Source: UBA9973 sp964520225 (GTDB lineage: Bacteria; Patescibacteriota; Minisyncoccia; Phycocordibacterales; UBA9973). Taken from it: a stretch of 64,000 bases of DNA. The stretch spans positions 1 through 64,000 of the forward strand of contig CAZFNV010000002.1 in NCBI GenBank assembly GCA_964520225.1. The letters run 5' to 3'. A model generated the notes under the pieces. It was not told the origin of the DNA. It did not search any database and worked only from the letters and a program-made list of their open reading frames with translations. The position numbers and the translations under genes are program-made. Of this stretch, positions 23,271 to 31,527 are shown piece after piece; position 1 is the first letter of the stretch; each line of letters begins with the position of its first letter.

Positions 23271-23699
23271 CTAATCCTGGGTCGATACGTATACTAGCGA
23301 TGAGACGGGGTACTCTCCTGCTTCGCCCGCATTCCAGCCCGTCATCGTCAGGCAGGTGGTCGGGCCAGTTTTACAGAAGAGGACTCCGAACTTTGGATCG
23401 GCGTTCCAGAACTTTCCGTTGAGAGGAAGCTTCAGGAACGGCACCTCGATCAGCCCATCTTCTCCAGGTAGTGGCAGGCCCTCTGAGCCGGGGACGAAGA
23501 ATACCGTGTAGTCGAGCTCATACTGTCCGGTTCTACCCTTACTCCAGCCTGACAGGCTTACGCAAGTGTTCTCTCCCGTCTTGCAGAACCGGACCGCGCA
23601 CTTCATGTCGATGAGAGTCTGTGGGCCGTTCCAGAATTCGCCCCCGACGGGGACATTCCGGAAAGGCATCTCGACCAGAGGCTTGTTTCCCTCGGCCAT
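23271..23699 (-). CDS. Two-repeat protein of the PVG-F cassette family
   Basis: A 142-residue protein made of two copies of one domain. Repeat 1 (about 12-70) contains PFRNVPVGGEFWNG ... VRFCKTGENTCVSLSGWSKG, and repeat 2 (about 88-140) contains PFLKLPLNGKFWNA ... VLFCKTGPTTCLTMTGWNAG. The paired F-C-K-T-G-x-x-T-C cysteines could form a disulfide or bind metal. The 56-residue protein at 2280-2450 has one such domain. AGAGGAGGGCG precedes the ATG, a TTGAAA/TACTCT promoter lies upstream, and codons are GC-rich. Function unknown. Confidence 0.78.
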   Translation of the reverse strand: MAEGNKPLVEMPFRNVPVGGEFWNGPQTLIDMKCAVRFCKTGENTCVSLSGWSKGRTGQYELDYTVFFVPGSEGLPLPGEDGLIEVPFLKLPLNGKFWNADPKFGVLFCKTGPTTCLTMTGWNAGEAGEYPVSSLVYVSTQD

Positions 23700-23726
23700 A
23701 CGCCCTCCTCTTACTGCTCCGAAGAT

Positions 23727-23754
23727 AGAGTAGCACAGAGAAATAATTTTTCAA
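23727..23754 (-). promoter_or_regulatory. Promoter of the tandem-domain cassette gene
   Basis: TTGAAA and TACTCT on the minus strand with a 16-nt spacer. The leader of about 20 nt ends in AGAGGAGGG. Confidence 0.55.
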
Positions 23755-23821
23755 TTTTTTCATAAAACTCATATTTATTTTTTGTTTGCTCAAAAAGCGT
23801 TTGTTTGGTATAGTTTTTTCA

Positions 23822-23891
23822 TTGAGCGTGTAGCCCCGAAGGGGAGCCATAGGCTTTCAGTTATGAGTAGTTTTAGTTTGAGCGTGTAGTT
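23822..23891 (+). repeat. Direct duplication of the tRNA-Ile 5' end
   Basis: TTGAGCGTGTAG occurs at 23822-23833 and again at 23878-23889 as the first bases of tRNA-Ile. The 44-nt segment between begins with the hairpin CCCCGAAGGGG. It looks like an insertion that duplicated its target. Confidence 0.65.
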
Positions 23892-23951
23892 CAGTGGTAG
23901 AACGCTGTCCTGATAAGACAGAGGTCGATGGTCCGATTCCATCCACGCTCA
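23880..23951 (+). tRNA. tRNA-Ile (anticodon GAT)
   Basis: The acceptor is GAGCGTG/CACGCTC, the D-arm contains TTCAGTGGTAGAA, the anticodon loop CTGATAA sits on CTGTC/GACAG, and the T-arm is GATGGTCCGATTCCATC. The T-loop begins with TCCGA instead of the usual TTCGA. The 3' CCA is not encoded. Confidence 0.92.
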
Positions 23952-24010
23952 CTTTGTTTTTATGAAAAGTTCTGTTATAATCTCAGGAAGCCTTTAGGGG
24001 CTTTATTTGT

Positions 24011-24274
24011 ATGGATGAGAAAAGGAAAGTAGGGGGTGAAGAGATGCGCAAAGGGATGCTTATTTTTTCCCGCGTGTCGGGGCTCATCATAGGGCCGGTA
24101 GTATTCGCACTTTTAGCTGGTAAGTATTTAGATCAACGCTTCGGCACAGAGCCTTATGCGTTCATAGCTCTTACCGCCCTCACGTTTATTTTTTCCATGC
24201 GGAGCATTTATAGAGTAATACTGGATTACGCGAAGAAAATTCAAAATGGCAACGAAATCAGTAAACCCCAGTAG
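24011..24274 (+). CDS. AtpI/AtpZ-like small membrane protein
   Basis: 87 residues with two transmembrane helices (LIIGPVVFALLAGKYLDQRFG and FIALTALTFIFSMRSIYRVIL), the layout of the AtpZ/AtpI proteins placed first in ATP synthase operons and proposed to help c-ring assembly or Mg2+ supply. It precedes atpB by 32 nt. The stop codon and last residues (KPQ) lie inside the palindromic element at 24265-24302, so the original C-terminus may have been altered. Confidence 0.8.
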   Translation: MDEKRKVGGEEMRKGMLIFSRVSGLIIGPVVFALLAGKYLDQRFGTEPYAFIALTALTFIFSMRSIYRVILDYAKKIQNGNEISKPQ

Positions 24275-24302
24275 TAGAGCAGAGCTCACTACGGGGCAGG
24301 TA
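24265..24302 (+). repeat. CCCC/GGGG hairpin element between atpZ-like gene and atpB
   Basis: CCCC-A-GTAGT-A-GAGC pairs with GCTC-ACTAC-GGGG around AGA, ending CAGGTA. It shares the CTACGGGGCAGGTA end with 15895 and 52931 and supplies the stop codon of the upstream gene. Confidence 0.8.
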
Positions 24303-24306
24303 ATTT

Positions 24307-25245
24307 ATGGCAACACAATCAGCAAAAAATGAAAAAGAAATAATGTTAGGAGGAGATGTGGCGGCGGAGGGCGATCATGAGATAGCGCATGAGATTACGC
24401 TTTATGCCGAGCCAATACTACATAATGAAAGTTTTAATGTCACTAATGCAGTATTCACTTCCTGGGTAATGGTTGTGTTTGTTTTAATAATTTCTGTAAT
24501 TTTGCGTTCCAAGCTTCGTGAAGTGCCAGGTAGGCTCCAGAGTCTTTTCGAGCTTGTTGTCGAGGCAACTATTGGGTTATATGATCAGATAACAAACGAC
24601 CGCAAGCTTACTCTTAGAATTTTTCCTGTGGCAGTTACAGTTTTTATTTTTGTGCTTCTCAACAACTGGCTGGGTATAATGCCTTTCGGAGGCTTTGGGA
24701 TTATTGAGAATACCGACCATGGTCCGGCCTTCATTCCATTCTTGCGAGGTTCTACTGCCGACATTAACACCACCCTCGCGCTTGCGGTGATGGCTGTTAT
24801 TGGAGCGAATGCATTCGGCGTGTTCTCGATAGGGCTCTGGAAAACTTTTAACAAGTATGTTAATCTAGGTGTGCTCGGGCAAGTTTTCACCAAATTCCGC
24901 AAGGATCCTACGGTGATAATAGTTGCGCCGATCACGTTCTTTGTGGGTCTGATCGAGATAGTGGGCGAGTTTGCAAAAGTTGCTTCGCTCTCCTTCCGTC
25001 TTTTTGGTAATATCTTTGCCGGTGAAGTATTGCTTCTATCTATGGCGGCGCTCGCGCCTTATTTTATTCCTATCCCATTTCTTTTCCTAGAAATATTAGT
25101 GGGGGTAATACAGGCGGCGATATTCTCGATACTGACTGTGGTGTACTTCACGATTTCAGCGAGCGATCATGATCACGAGGATGGCCACGAAGAGAGCGAA
25201 CACGCAGAACATCCGGCCACACCAGCGCAGGCGAGTGCCCATTAA
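24307..25245 (+). CDS. atpB: ATP synthase F0 subunit a
   Basis: Forms the ion half-channels next to the c-ring. Five to six membrane helices are visible; the essential Arg is in SLSFRLFGNIFAGEVLL (about residue 236). The N-terminus is extended (about 50 residues before the first helix). The C-terminus is an unusual His/Glu/Asp-rich tail (SDHDHEDGHEESEHAEH) that could bind metal or be pH-sensitive. At 312 aa it is longer than usual. No ribosome site is visible. It is part of the full atp operon. Confidence 0.96.
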   Translation: MATQSAKNEKEIMLGGDVAAEGDHEIAHEITLYAEPILHNESFNVTNAVFTSWVMVVFVLIISVILRSKLREVPGRLQSLFELVVEATIGLYDQITNDRKLTLRIFPVAVTVFIFVLLNNWLGIMPFGGFGIIENTDHGPAFIPFLRGSTADINTTLALAVMAVIGANAFGVFSIGLWKTFNKYVNLGVLGQVFTKFRKDPTVIIVAPITFFVGLIEIVGEFAKVASLSFRLFGNIFAGEVLLLSMAALAPYFIPIPFLFLEILVGVIQAAIFSILTVVYFTISASDHDHEDGHEESEHAEHPATPAQASAH

Positions 25246-25287
25246 ATTTAGTAAAAGGTCAAAATTATTAGTTAATTTTTAAAAATC

Positions 25288-25494
25288 ATGGAAACATTTG
25301 TTGCAAAAGCGGCAGTTATGGCTCTCGGTGCTATCGCCCCAGCGCTTTCTATCGGCTGGATTGGCTCGAAAGCTATGGAATCCATTGGTCGCAACCCAGA
25401 AGCTGCGGGCAAGATTTTGGTGCCGATGCTTCTTTCTTGCGCGTTCGCAGAAGCTATCGCTATTTATGCGCTAGTTATCGCGTTCTCACTCTAG
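25288..25494 (+). CDS. atpE: ATP synthase F0 subunit c
   Basis: A 68-residue hairpin of two membrane helices with the polar loop SIGRNPEA and the ion-binding Glu in CAFAEAIAIYALV. The Na+-type ligands known from Ilyobacter (a Gln in helix 1 and Ser/Thr right after the Glu) are replaced by Ile and Ala, so proton coupling is more likely. A CTAG-rich spacer follows before atpF. Confidence 0.95.
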   Translation: METFVAKAAVMALGAIAPALSIGWIGSKAMESIGRNPEAAGKILVPMLLSCAFAEAIAIYALVIAFSL

Positions 25495-25495
25495 T

Positions 25496-25560
25496 GTTTA
25501 GACGCTAGGTATTAGGCGTTAGCTTTTTAGCTAGGGCCTAGAGCCTAGGGCCTAATGTTT
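25496..25560 (+). repeat. CTAG-rich operon spacer between atpE and atpF
   Basis: Built from CTAGG/CCTAG words (gctaggtattaggcgtta, ctagggcctagagcctaggg). The stretch TTTAGACGCTAGGTATTAGG is nearly repeated at 51745. Confidence 0.75.
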
Positions 25561-25568
25561 ATAAATTC

Positions 25569-26057
25569 ATGGAATCAATAATCGCAACATTTCATATAGA
25601 CTGGAAAGTCATAATTGCTCAAGCTATCAACTTTAGTATCGTTTTTGCGGTGCTATATGTTTATGCCCTCAAACCTCTCGGTAAGCTGATGGATGAACGC
25701 AAAGAGAGGATTGATCAAGGCCTCAAGGATGCAAAGAAAAATGAAGAAGTTCTAGAAGACACAAAGGCGAAGTATGAAGAAGCGCTAGCTCAAGCTCGGG
25801 CTGAAGCCAACAAAATTTTTGAAGCAGGTAAGAAGGAAGCTGAGGGTAAGAAAAACGAGATGCTTGCTGAGGCGGAAGAGCGTGTGGCGGGGATGGTTGC
25901 TGAGGGCAAGAAAACATTAGAGGCTGACAAGGCTCGAATGGTGGCTGAGGCAAAGAAAGAAATTTCTGACCTAGCTATATCTATTGCCCGTAAACTCTTG
26001 AATTCTGACAAGCATGCCTTCGATCAGAAAGTTTTAGACGAGATAAAGAATTCTTAA
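25569..26057 (+). CDS. atpF: ATP synthase F0 subunit b
   Basis: An N-terminal membrane helix (VIIAQAINFSIVFAVLYVYAL) is followed by a long charged coiled coil (LGKLMDERKERIDQGLKDAK ... ISIARKLL) that forms the peripheral stalk. The length of 162 aa is standard. It is followed by atpH after 4 nt. A single b gene is present, so the stalk would be a homodimer. Confidence 0.94.
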   Translation: MESIIATFHIDWKVIIAQAINFSIVFAVLYVYALKPLGKLMDERKERIDQGLKDAKKNEEVLEDTKAKYEEALAQARAEANKIFEAGKKEAEGKKNEMLAEAEERVAGMVAEGKKTLEADKARMVAEAKKEISDLAISIARKLLNSDKHAFDQKVLDEIKNS

Positions 26058-26061
26058 AATC

Positions 26062-26475
26062 ATGGCGACTATTTCCAACAACCACATAGCCGAAGCGATA
26101 TACTTTGCCACAAAAGGCAAGTCCTCTAGTGAGCAAAGTTCAATTCTGAAAAATGTGGTCAAGGCTCTTTCAGTGCGCAGGTTGCTCAGTCGAAGCGCTG
26201 GGGTTATTTCTGCATTAGAAAAAGTAGCTAATAGTAAGGAGGGCTTTATTGAAGTAAAAATCTGGTCAGGCGAGAAAGTGTCTGGTCAAGCCAAGCAGAT
26301 TATTGGAGAAATGCTTCGCAAGAAATATGGAGACAAGCAATTTATTTTTCATGAAATAGAAGACCCGAATATTTTCGGCGGATATAAAATACAAGTGGGT
26401 GACGATAGAATAGATCTCACATTGTCCGGCAAGATAAAAAGATTAAAAGAACATTTAAATAAAAGCAATGCATAA
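26062..26475 (+). CDS. atpH: ATP synthase F1 subunit delta
   Basis: Recognised from position between atpF and atpA and from the C-terminal pattern typical of delta (IFHEIEDPNIFGGYKIQVGDDRIDLTLSGKIKRLKEHL). At 137 aa it is short; the N-terminal helical domain is reduced. It connects the peripheral stalk to the top of F1. Its 3' end overlaps atpA by 8 nt, suggesting translational coupling. Confidence 0.9.
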   Translation: MATISNNHIAEAIYFATKGKSSSEQSSILKNVVKALSVRRLLSRSAGVISALEKVANSKEGFIEVKIWSGEKVSGQAKQIIGEMLRKKYGDKQFIFHEIEDPNIFGGYKIQVGDDRIDLTLSGKIKRLKEHLNKSNA

Positions 26476-27967
26476 CCATATAGTTGAAAGTCTAAAAAAG
26501 GAAATAGAAGGATTCAAAGACACACTCAAAGTCGAGAAGGTAGGTAGCGTGCTCGAAGTTTTCGACGGCGTGGTGCGTATATCTGGGCTCTCGGAATTAA
26601 AATCTTCTGAAATGGTTACATTTCAAAATGGTGAGGTTGGTGTGGCCCTCAACCTCGAAGACGATACGGTGGGCGTGGTGGTGCTTGGAGACTTCTCAAA
26701 AATCAAAGAAGGTGATGAAGTGAAGTCCACTGGTAAAATTCTCGAAGTGCCAGTCTCAAATTCTCTTCTTGGCCGCGTGGTAAATGCGATAGGTGAGCCT
26801 ATTGATGGTAAGGGCGCAATAAAGAGTGATAAGGCTTATCCTGTCGAGCGAGTTGCGCCGGGCGTTGTAACTCGTCAAGGCGTGGATCAGCCGGTGGCTA
26901 CTGGTATTAAAGTTATTGATGCCATTATTCCAGTGGGCCGTGGTCAGCGTGAGCTCATCATCGGTGACAGACAGACAGGTAAAACTGCTCTCGCTATAGA
27001 CGCGATTTTAAACCAGAAAGGCGAGAATATGATATGCGTGTATGTATCGATAGGTCAGAAGGATTCAAAACTTCGCAAAATTGAAACTCGACTCGAAGCG
27101 GGCGGGGCAATGGCTTACACTGTTATTGTTTCCGCTGGTGCTTCTGAATCTTCAGCGCTTGCTTATATCGCGCCTTACACTGGTGTCGCTATTGCTGAAT
27201 ATTTCATGGATCAAGGTAAAGATGTTTTAATAATCTACGACGATCTCTCGAAGCACGCAGTAGCGTATCGTGAAATCTCTCTTCTCCTTCGTCGTCCTCC
27301 GGGCCGTGAAGCGTATCCGGGTGATGTGTTCTACTTACATTCACGCTTGCTCGAGCGCGCATGTCGTCGCAACCAGAAATATGGCGGTGGTTCTATTACA
27401 GCTTTCCCAATTATTGAAACTCAAGCTGGCGACATCTCAGCGTATATTCCAACTAACGTGATTTCTATTACTGACGGGCAGATATTCCTCGAGACGGACC
27501 TTTTCTACAAAGGTATTCGACCAGCAGTGAACGTGGGCTCTTCGGTGTCGCGCGTGGGTTCTAGCGCTCAGATTAAAGCAATGAAGAAAGTTGCTGGAAC
27601 GCTCAAACTCGACCTCGCTCAGTATCGTGAACTTGAAGCCTTTGCTCAGTTCGGCTCTGACCTTGATGACAATACCAAGAAACAACTCGAACGTGGTAAG
27701 CGCTCAGTTGAGCTTCTAAAACAGCTTCAATATTCACCAGTGAAAACTGAAGACCAGATCGTGGCACTTTATGCGTTGACAAAAGGTTATATGGATGATG
27801 TGCCAGTCGAGAAAGTTAAAGAATTCGAGCAAGGTCTAGTGGAGTATGGAGAGCGTAATGCGAAAACTTTCTACAAAGAAATGAAGGAATCGAAAATGTG
27901 GACAGATAAAGGCGAGGCCGATATTAAAAAAGCAATCGAGGATTTCAAAGCTAGTTTTGTAAAATAA
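26468..27967 (+). CDS. atpA: ATP synthase F1 subunit alpha
   Basis: Non-catalytic nucleotide-binding subunit. The P-loop GDRQTGKT is at about residues 169-176, and VYVSIGQKDSKLRKI and RPPGREAYPGDVFYLHSRLLERA follow. At 499 aa it is full length. It overlaps atpH and is followed 1 nt later by atpG. Confidence 0.97.
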   Translation: MHNHIVESLKKEIEGFKDTLKVEKVGSVLEVFDGVVRISGLSELKSSEMVTFQNGEVGVALNLEDDTVGVVVLGDFSKIKEGDEVKSTGKILEVPVSNSLLGRVVNAIGEPIDGKGAIKSDKAYPVERVAPGVVTRQGVDQPVATGIKVIDAIIPVGRGQRELIIGDRQTGKTALAIDAILNQKGENMICVYVSIGQKDSKLRKIETRLEAGGAMAYTVIVSAGASESSALAYIAPYTGVAIAEYFMDQGKDVLIIYDDLSKHAVAYREISLLLRRPPGREAYPGDVFYLHSRLLERACRRNQKYGGGSITAFPIIETQAGDISAYIPTNVISITDGQIFLETDLFYKGIRPAVNVGSSVSRVGSSAQIKAMKKVAGTLKLDLAQYRELEAFAQFGSDLDDNTKKQLERGKRSVELLKQLQYSPVKTEDQIVALYALTKGYMDDVPVEKVKEFEQGLVEYGERNAKTFYKEMKESKMWTDKGEADIKKAIEDFKASFVK

Positions 27968-27968
27968 A

Positions 27969-28874
27969 ATGCCAGGCACGAAGGAAATAAAAAGACGAAT
28001 AAAGAGTATCAGAAACACCAAGAAGATCACCAAGGCGATGGAGCTGGTGGCTGCTTCTAAGATGAAGCGGGCGGTGGCTTCCACGCTCGCGTCGCGCTTG
28101 TATGCGGAATATTCTTGGACAGTGCTCCAATCTATCGCGAAAAATGTAGAAAAAATAGAGCATCCATTTTTCTTGCCACAGGAGTCAAAAGATACACTTC
28201 TCGTTCTGATAACTTCGAACCGAGGACTTTGTGGCGCATATAATTCCCAAGTTCTCAAAAAAACCATTCAATTCTTAAAAGCTGATCGCGACGGTAGGGT
28301 GGATTTAATAACCGTCGGCAAAAAAGGCGACAACGGCATGCGCCGACTTGGGCAGAACATAATTGCAAGCTTTACTGAACTTGGTGACAGTGTAACGCTT
28401 CGGGATATCTCACCACTTTCCAAACTTTTAGTAGATGAATATCGAGCAGGTAAATACGGCAAAATACTGATTGCATATACTGACTTTGCTTCTGCGCTAA
28501 TCCAGAAGCCTCACATACGTGAGCTTCTGCCAATTAGTAAATTATCACTTAAAAATTTTATAGAGACTCTGGTGGGGGATGAGATGAATCTTCCTGCTCC
28601 GACAGAAGATAATAAAATAGAATATTTAGTGGAAGGAAATAAAGATGTTTTAATTAGCTCTCTCGCTGAGAAGATAACGCGCATGCAGATATATCAAATG
28701 TTCTTGGAGTCGAGCGCGTCTGAACAATCTGCTAGAATGATGGCTATGAAGAACGCTAGTGAGGCCTCAAGTGAAATGATAGATGATCTGACGCTGGTGT
28801 TCAATAAAGCTCGTCAAGCGAACATTACCAGAGAAATTTCAGAAATAAGTGCCGGCATGGCTTCCGTAAGTTAA
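27969..28874 (+). CDS. atpG: ATP synthase F1 subunit gamma
   Basis: Central rotor shaft. The N-terminal helix (GTKEIKRRIKSIRNTKKITKAMELVAASKMKRA) and the C-terminal helix (ASEQSARMMAMKNASEAS ... FNKARQANITREISEI) carry the signatures of the gamma coiled coil, with a Rossmann-like middle (LVLITSNRGLCGAYN). At 301 aa it is complete. It sits between atpA and atpD in the usual order. Confidence 0.96.
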   Translation: MPGTKEIKRRIKSIRNTKKITKAMELVAASKMKRAVASTLASRLYAEYSWTVLQSIAKNVEKIEHPFFLPQESKDTLLVLITSNRGLCGAYNSQVLKKTIQFLKADRDGRVDLITVGKKGDNGMRRLGQNIIASFTELGDSVTLRDISPLSKLLVDEYRAGKYGKILIAYTDFASALIQKPHIRELLPISKLSLKNFIETLVGDEMNLPAPTEDNKIEYLVEGNKDVLISSLAEKITRMQIYQMFLESSASEQSARMMAMKNASEASSEMIDDLTLVFNKARQANITREISEISAGMASVS

Positions 28875-28907
28875 AAGTTATAAAGTTTATAAAGTAAAAA
28901 AATTATT

Positions 28908-30302
28908 ATGCAAACAGGAAAAATAAAAAGAATAATCGGGCCGGTGGTGGATGTCGAGTTCCCGCCAGAGGACGGGCAAGTGAAGAGCGCGTTGCCCGAT
29001 GTTTATACTGCTCTTACAGTAGATACAAAGTCCACAGATGGGAAGCTTAAGAAGTTAACCCTTGAGACAGAACAACATCTGGGGGGTGGAGTAGTACGTG
29101 CCGTGGCCATGGATTCGACGGACGGTCTTTCGCGAGGCATGATAGTTACGAATACTGGAGCGCCTATCTCTGTGCCAGTGGGTGCAGGCACTCTCGGTAG
29201 AATTTTCAATGTCCTAGGTGAGGCAATAGACGATATGCCTCTAGCGGAAAATAGCAAAACATCCAAGCTTCCTATTCACCGTAAAGCTCCAGAATATGTG
29301 AAGCAGGCGACAAAAGTTGAAATACTTGAGACAGGAATCAAAGTTATAGACCTCATTTGTCCTGTACTCAAAGGTGGCAAGGTGGGTCTCTTCGGTGGTG
29401 CTGGCGTGGGCAAGACAGTCGTGATCCAAGAGCTTATTCACAACATCGCCTCAAAACACGGGGGATATTCTGTATTTGCTGGTGTGGGTGAGCGAACTCG
29501 TGAAGGTAATGACTTGTATCATGAAATGAAAGATTCTGGCGTGCTCGATAAAGTGGCCATGGTCTTCGGGCAAATGAACGAACCACCAGGTGCACGTTTG
29601 CGCGTAGCACTCTCGGCGCTCACAATGGCGGAACACTTCCGTGATGCAGAAAATAAAGACGTGCTTCTTTTCATCGACAATATTTTCCGCTTCACTCAAG
29701 CAGGTTCAGAGGTGTCTGCGCTTCTTGGTCGTATTCCTTCCGCTGTGGGTTACCAGCCAACTCTGGCCACAGAAATGGGTAACTTACAAGAACGTATTAC
29801 CTCGACCGATAAGGGTTCAGTAACATCTGTGCAGGCTGTGTACGTGCCTGCGGACGACCTTACTGACCCAGCACCAGCTACAACCTTTGCTCACCTCGAC
29901 TCTACTGTTGTGCTCAACCGTTCATTATCTGAAATCGGTATTTATCCGGCAGTTGACCCGCTAGACTCTTCTTCAACAATTCTTGACCCGAATATCGTGG
30001 GACAGGAGCATTACAATGTGTCTCGTGAAGTTCAGAGAGTTCTACAGCGTTATAAAGACTTGCAGGATATCATTGCTATCTTGGGTATGGAAGAGCTTTC
30101 TGATGCTGATAAAGAGCTTGTGGTGCGGGCGCGCAAAATTCAGAAATTCCTTTCGCAGCCGTTTTTCGTGGCTGAGCAGTTTACAGGCACCAAAGGTGAA
30201 TATGTACCACTGAAGGAAACAATTCGTTCGTTCAAGGAAATTCTGGAAGGCAAACACGACAGCAAATCAGAAAGTGAGTTTTATATGAAGGGTGCTCTTT
30301 AA
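28908..30302 (+). CDS. atpD: ATP synthase F1 subunit beta
   Basis: Catalytic subunit. P-loop GGAGVGKTV at about residues 163-171, then GVGERTREGNDLYHEM with the catalytic Glu, and the DELSEED-equivalent region (MEELSDADKELV). At 464 aa it is full length. It is followed by a CTAG-rich spacer and atpC. Confidence 0.97.
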   Translation: MQTGKIKRIIGPVVDVEFPPEDGQVKSALPDVYTALTVDTKSTDGKLKKLTLETEQHLGGGVVRAVAMDSTDGLSRGMIVTNTGAPISVPVGAGTLGRIFNVLGEAIDDMPLAENSKTSKLPIHRKAPEYVKQATKVEILETGIKVIDLICPVLKGGKVGLFGGAGVGKTVVIQELIHNIASKHGGYSVFAGVGERTREGNDLYHEMKDSGVLDKVAMVFGQMNEPPGARLRVALSALTMAEHFRDAENKDVLLFIDNIFRFTQAGSEVSALLGRIPSAVGYQPTLATEMGNLQERITSTDKGSVTSVQAVYVPADDLTDPAPATTFAHLDSTVVLNRSLSEIGIYPAVDPLDSSSTILDPNIVGQEHYNVSREVQRVLQRYKDLQDIIAILGMEELSDADKELVVRARKIQKFLSQPFFVAEQFTGTKGEYVPLKETIRSFKEILEGKHDSKSESEFYMKGAL

Positions 30303-30369
30303 AAACTAGGCCACTAGGCACTAGGCTCTAGGAAACTAGCTAAAGCCTAAAGCCTAAAGCCTAAAGCCT
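30303..30369 (+). repeat. CTAG-rich spacer with a 7-bp tandem repeat before atpC
   Basis: Contains ctaggccactaggcacta and related words, then four tandem TAAAGCC units at 30341-30368 ending at the atpC ATG. A slippage-prone heptamer directly at a start codon could vary spacing between strains. Confidence 0.8.
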
Positions 30370-30819
30370 ATGAATTCAAAGAAATTACAACTAAAAATCG
30401 TTACCCCTGAGCGCAAGATTCTTGAAGAAGCTGTGGATCAGGTAAGTATGCCCACCACTCTGGGTGAGATAACGGTGCTGCCAGACCACGTTCCGCTCAT
30501 TGCTGGGCTTACGTCTGGTGATGTTGTTGCGTATTCAAATGGGGATCTTGTGCCCATGGCTGTGTCTGGTGGATTCGTAGAAGTAAAAAAAGGCTCCGAA
30601 GGCATTACTGAGGTAGCTGTTCTGGCTGATTTTGCAGAACACGTATCAGAGCTACACGATGATGCTATAGAGCGCGCAAAAGCTCGCGCTGAAGAACTAA
30701 AGAAGCTGATGGAGAACAAATCTCATGTGGACTTTGAACATTTCGAATCTGAGCTTGAACGCTCTCTCACTCGTGTGAAGATTGCTGATAAGTGGCGAAC
30801 AAAGAAGTATAGAAAATAA
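30370..30819 (+). CDS. atpC: ATP synthase F1 subunit epsilon
   Basis: The N-terminal beta barrel (LQLKIVTPERKILEEAVDQVSMPTTLGEITVLPDH) and two-helix C-terminal domain (AIERAKARAEELKKL) are both present in 149 aa, so the inhibitory helical domain is retained. It is the last gene of the eight-subunit operon. The next gene has its own TATAAT box 28 nt later. Confidence 0.94.
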   Translation: MNSKKLQLKIVTPERKILEEAVDQVSMPTTLGEITVLPDHVPLIAGLTSGDVVAYSNGDLVPMAVSGGFVEVKKGSEGITEVAVLADFAEHVSELHDDAIERAKARAEELKKLMENKSHVDFEHFESELERSLTRVKIADKWRTKKYRK

Positions 30820-30846
30820 TACGATCTCAGGGTTTATAATAAAATT

Positions 30847-31527
30847 ATGTCAAAATTTTACGTTGTTGCGACTCCAATTGGCAACATGGGAGATATAACT
30901 TTTCGTGCTGTTGAAACGCTTAAGGGTGTAGATCTGATTTTGTGTGAAGATACTAGGGTCACGAAAACTTTATTGTCACGCTATGGAATTAATAAACCCA
31001 CAGAAAGTTTTCATGCCCAGTCTAAAGTTTCTAAGGTTCATAAAGTTATAAAGTATTTAGAAGAAGGGAAAGATTTAGCGCTAGTGTCAGATGCTGGCAC
31101 GCCAGGAATATCAGATCCGGGTTCAATGTTGATCGCAAAAATAAAGGAAGATTCTACTCTTCGTGAAATTACGACTGTGGTTCCGATACCCGGCCCCACC
31201 GCGCTCATCACGGCACTTTCAGCCTCAGGGTTACCCACGCACGAATTTACTTTTCTTGGTTTTTTGCCACATAAGAAAGGCAGGGAAACTTTATTTAAAG
31301 AAATAGCGGACGCTGAACGTACATATGTATTTTACGAATCCCCGCACAGAATTTTGAAAACATTAGAATCATTACAAAAGTTTTGTCCAAACAAAAAAGT
31401 TTGCGTTGCCCGCGAGCTTACTAAAGTCTACGAAGAGTACAAAACCGGTTCACCGGCTGAAATTCTAGAATATTTTACTTCTCACCCTGATCAAGTCCGT
31501 GGTGAATTCGTAGTGATAGTTGCTTAA
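30847..31527 (+). CDS. rsmI: RsmI, 16S rRNA 2'-O-methyltransferase
   Basis: SAM-dependent methylation of C1402 in 16S rRNA. The family start YVVATPIGNMGDITFRAVE and LCEDTRVTKTLLSRYGI, LVSDAGTPGISDPG, and PIPGPTALITALSASGLP are all present. At 226 aa it lacks the small C-terminal domain of longer homologues. TATAAT ends 6 nt before the ATG. Convergent with the hypothetical gene at 31528, with no gap. Confidence 0.95.
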   Translation: MSKFYVVATPIGNMGDITFRAVETLKGVDLILCEDTRVTKTLLSRYGINKPTESFHAQSKVSKVHKVIKYLEEGKDLALVSDAGTPGISDPGSMLIAKIKEDSTLREITTVVPIPGPTALITALSASGLPTHEFTFLGFLPHKKGRETLFKEIADAERTYVFYESPHRILKTLESLQKFCPNKKVCVARELTKVYEEYKTGSPAEILEYFTSHPDQVRGEFVVIVA

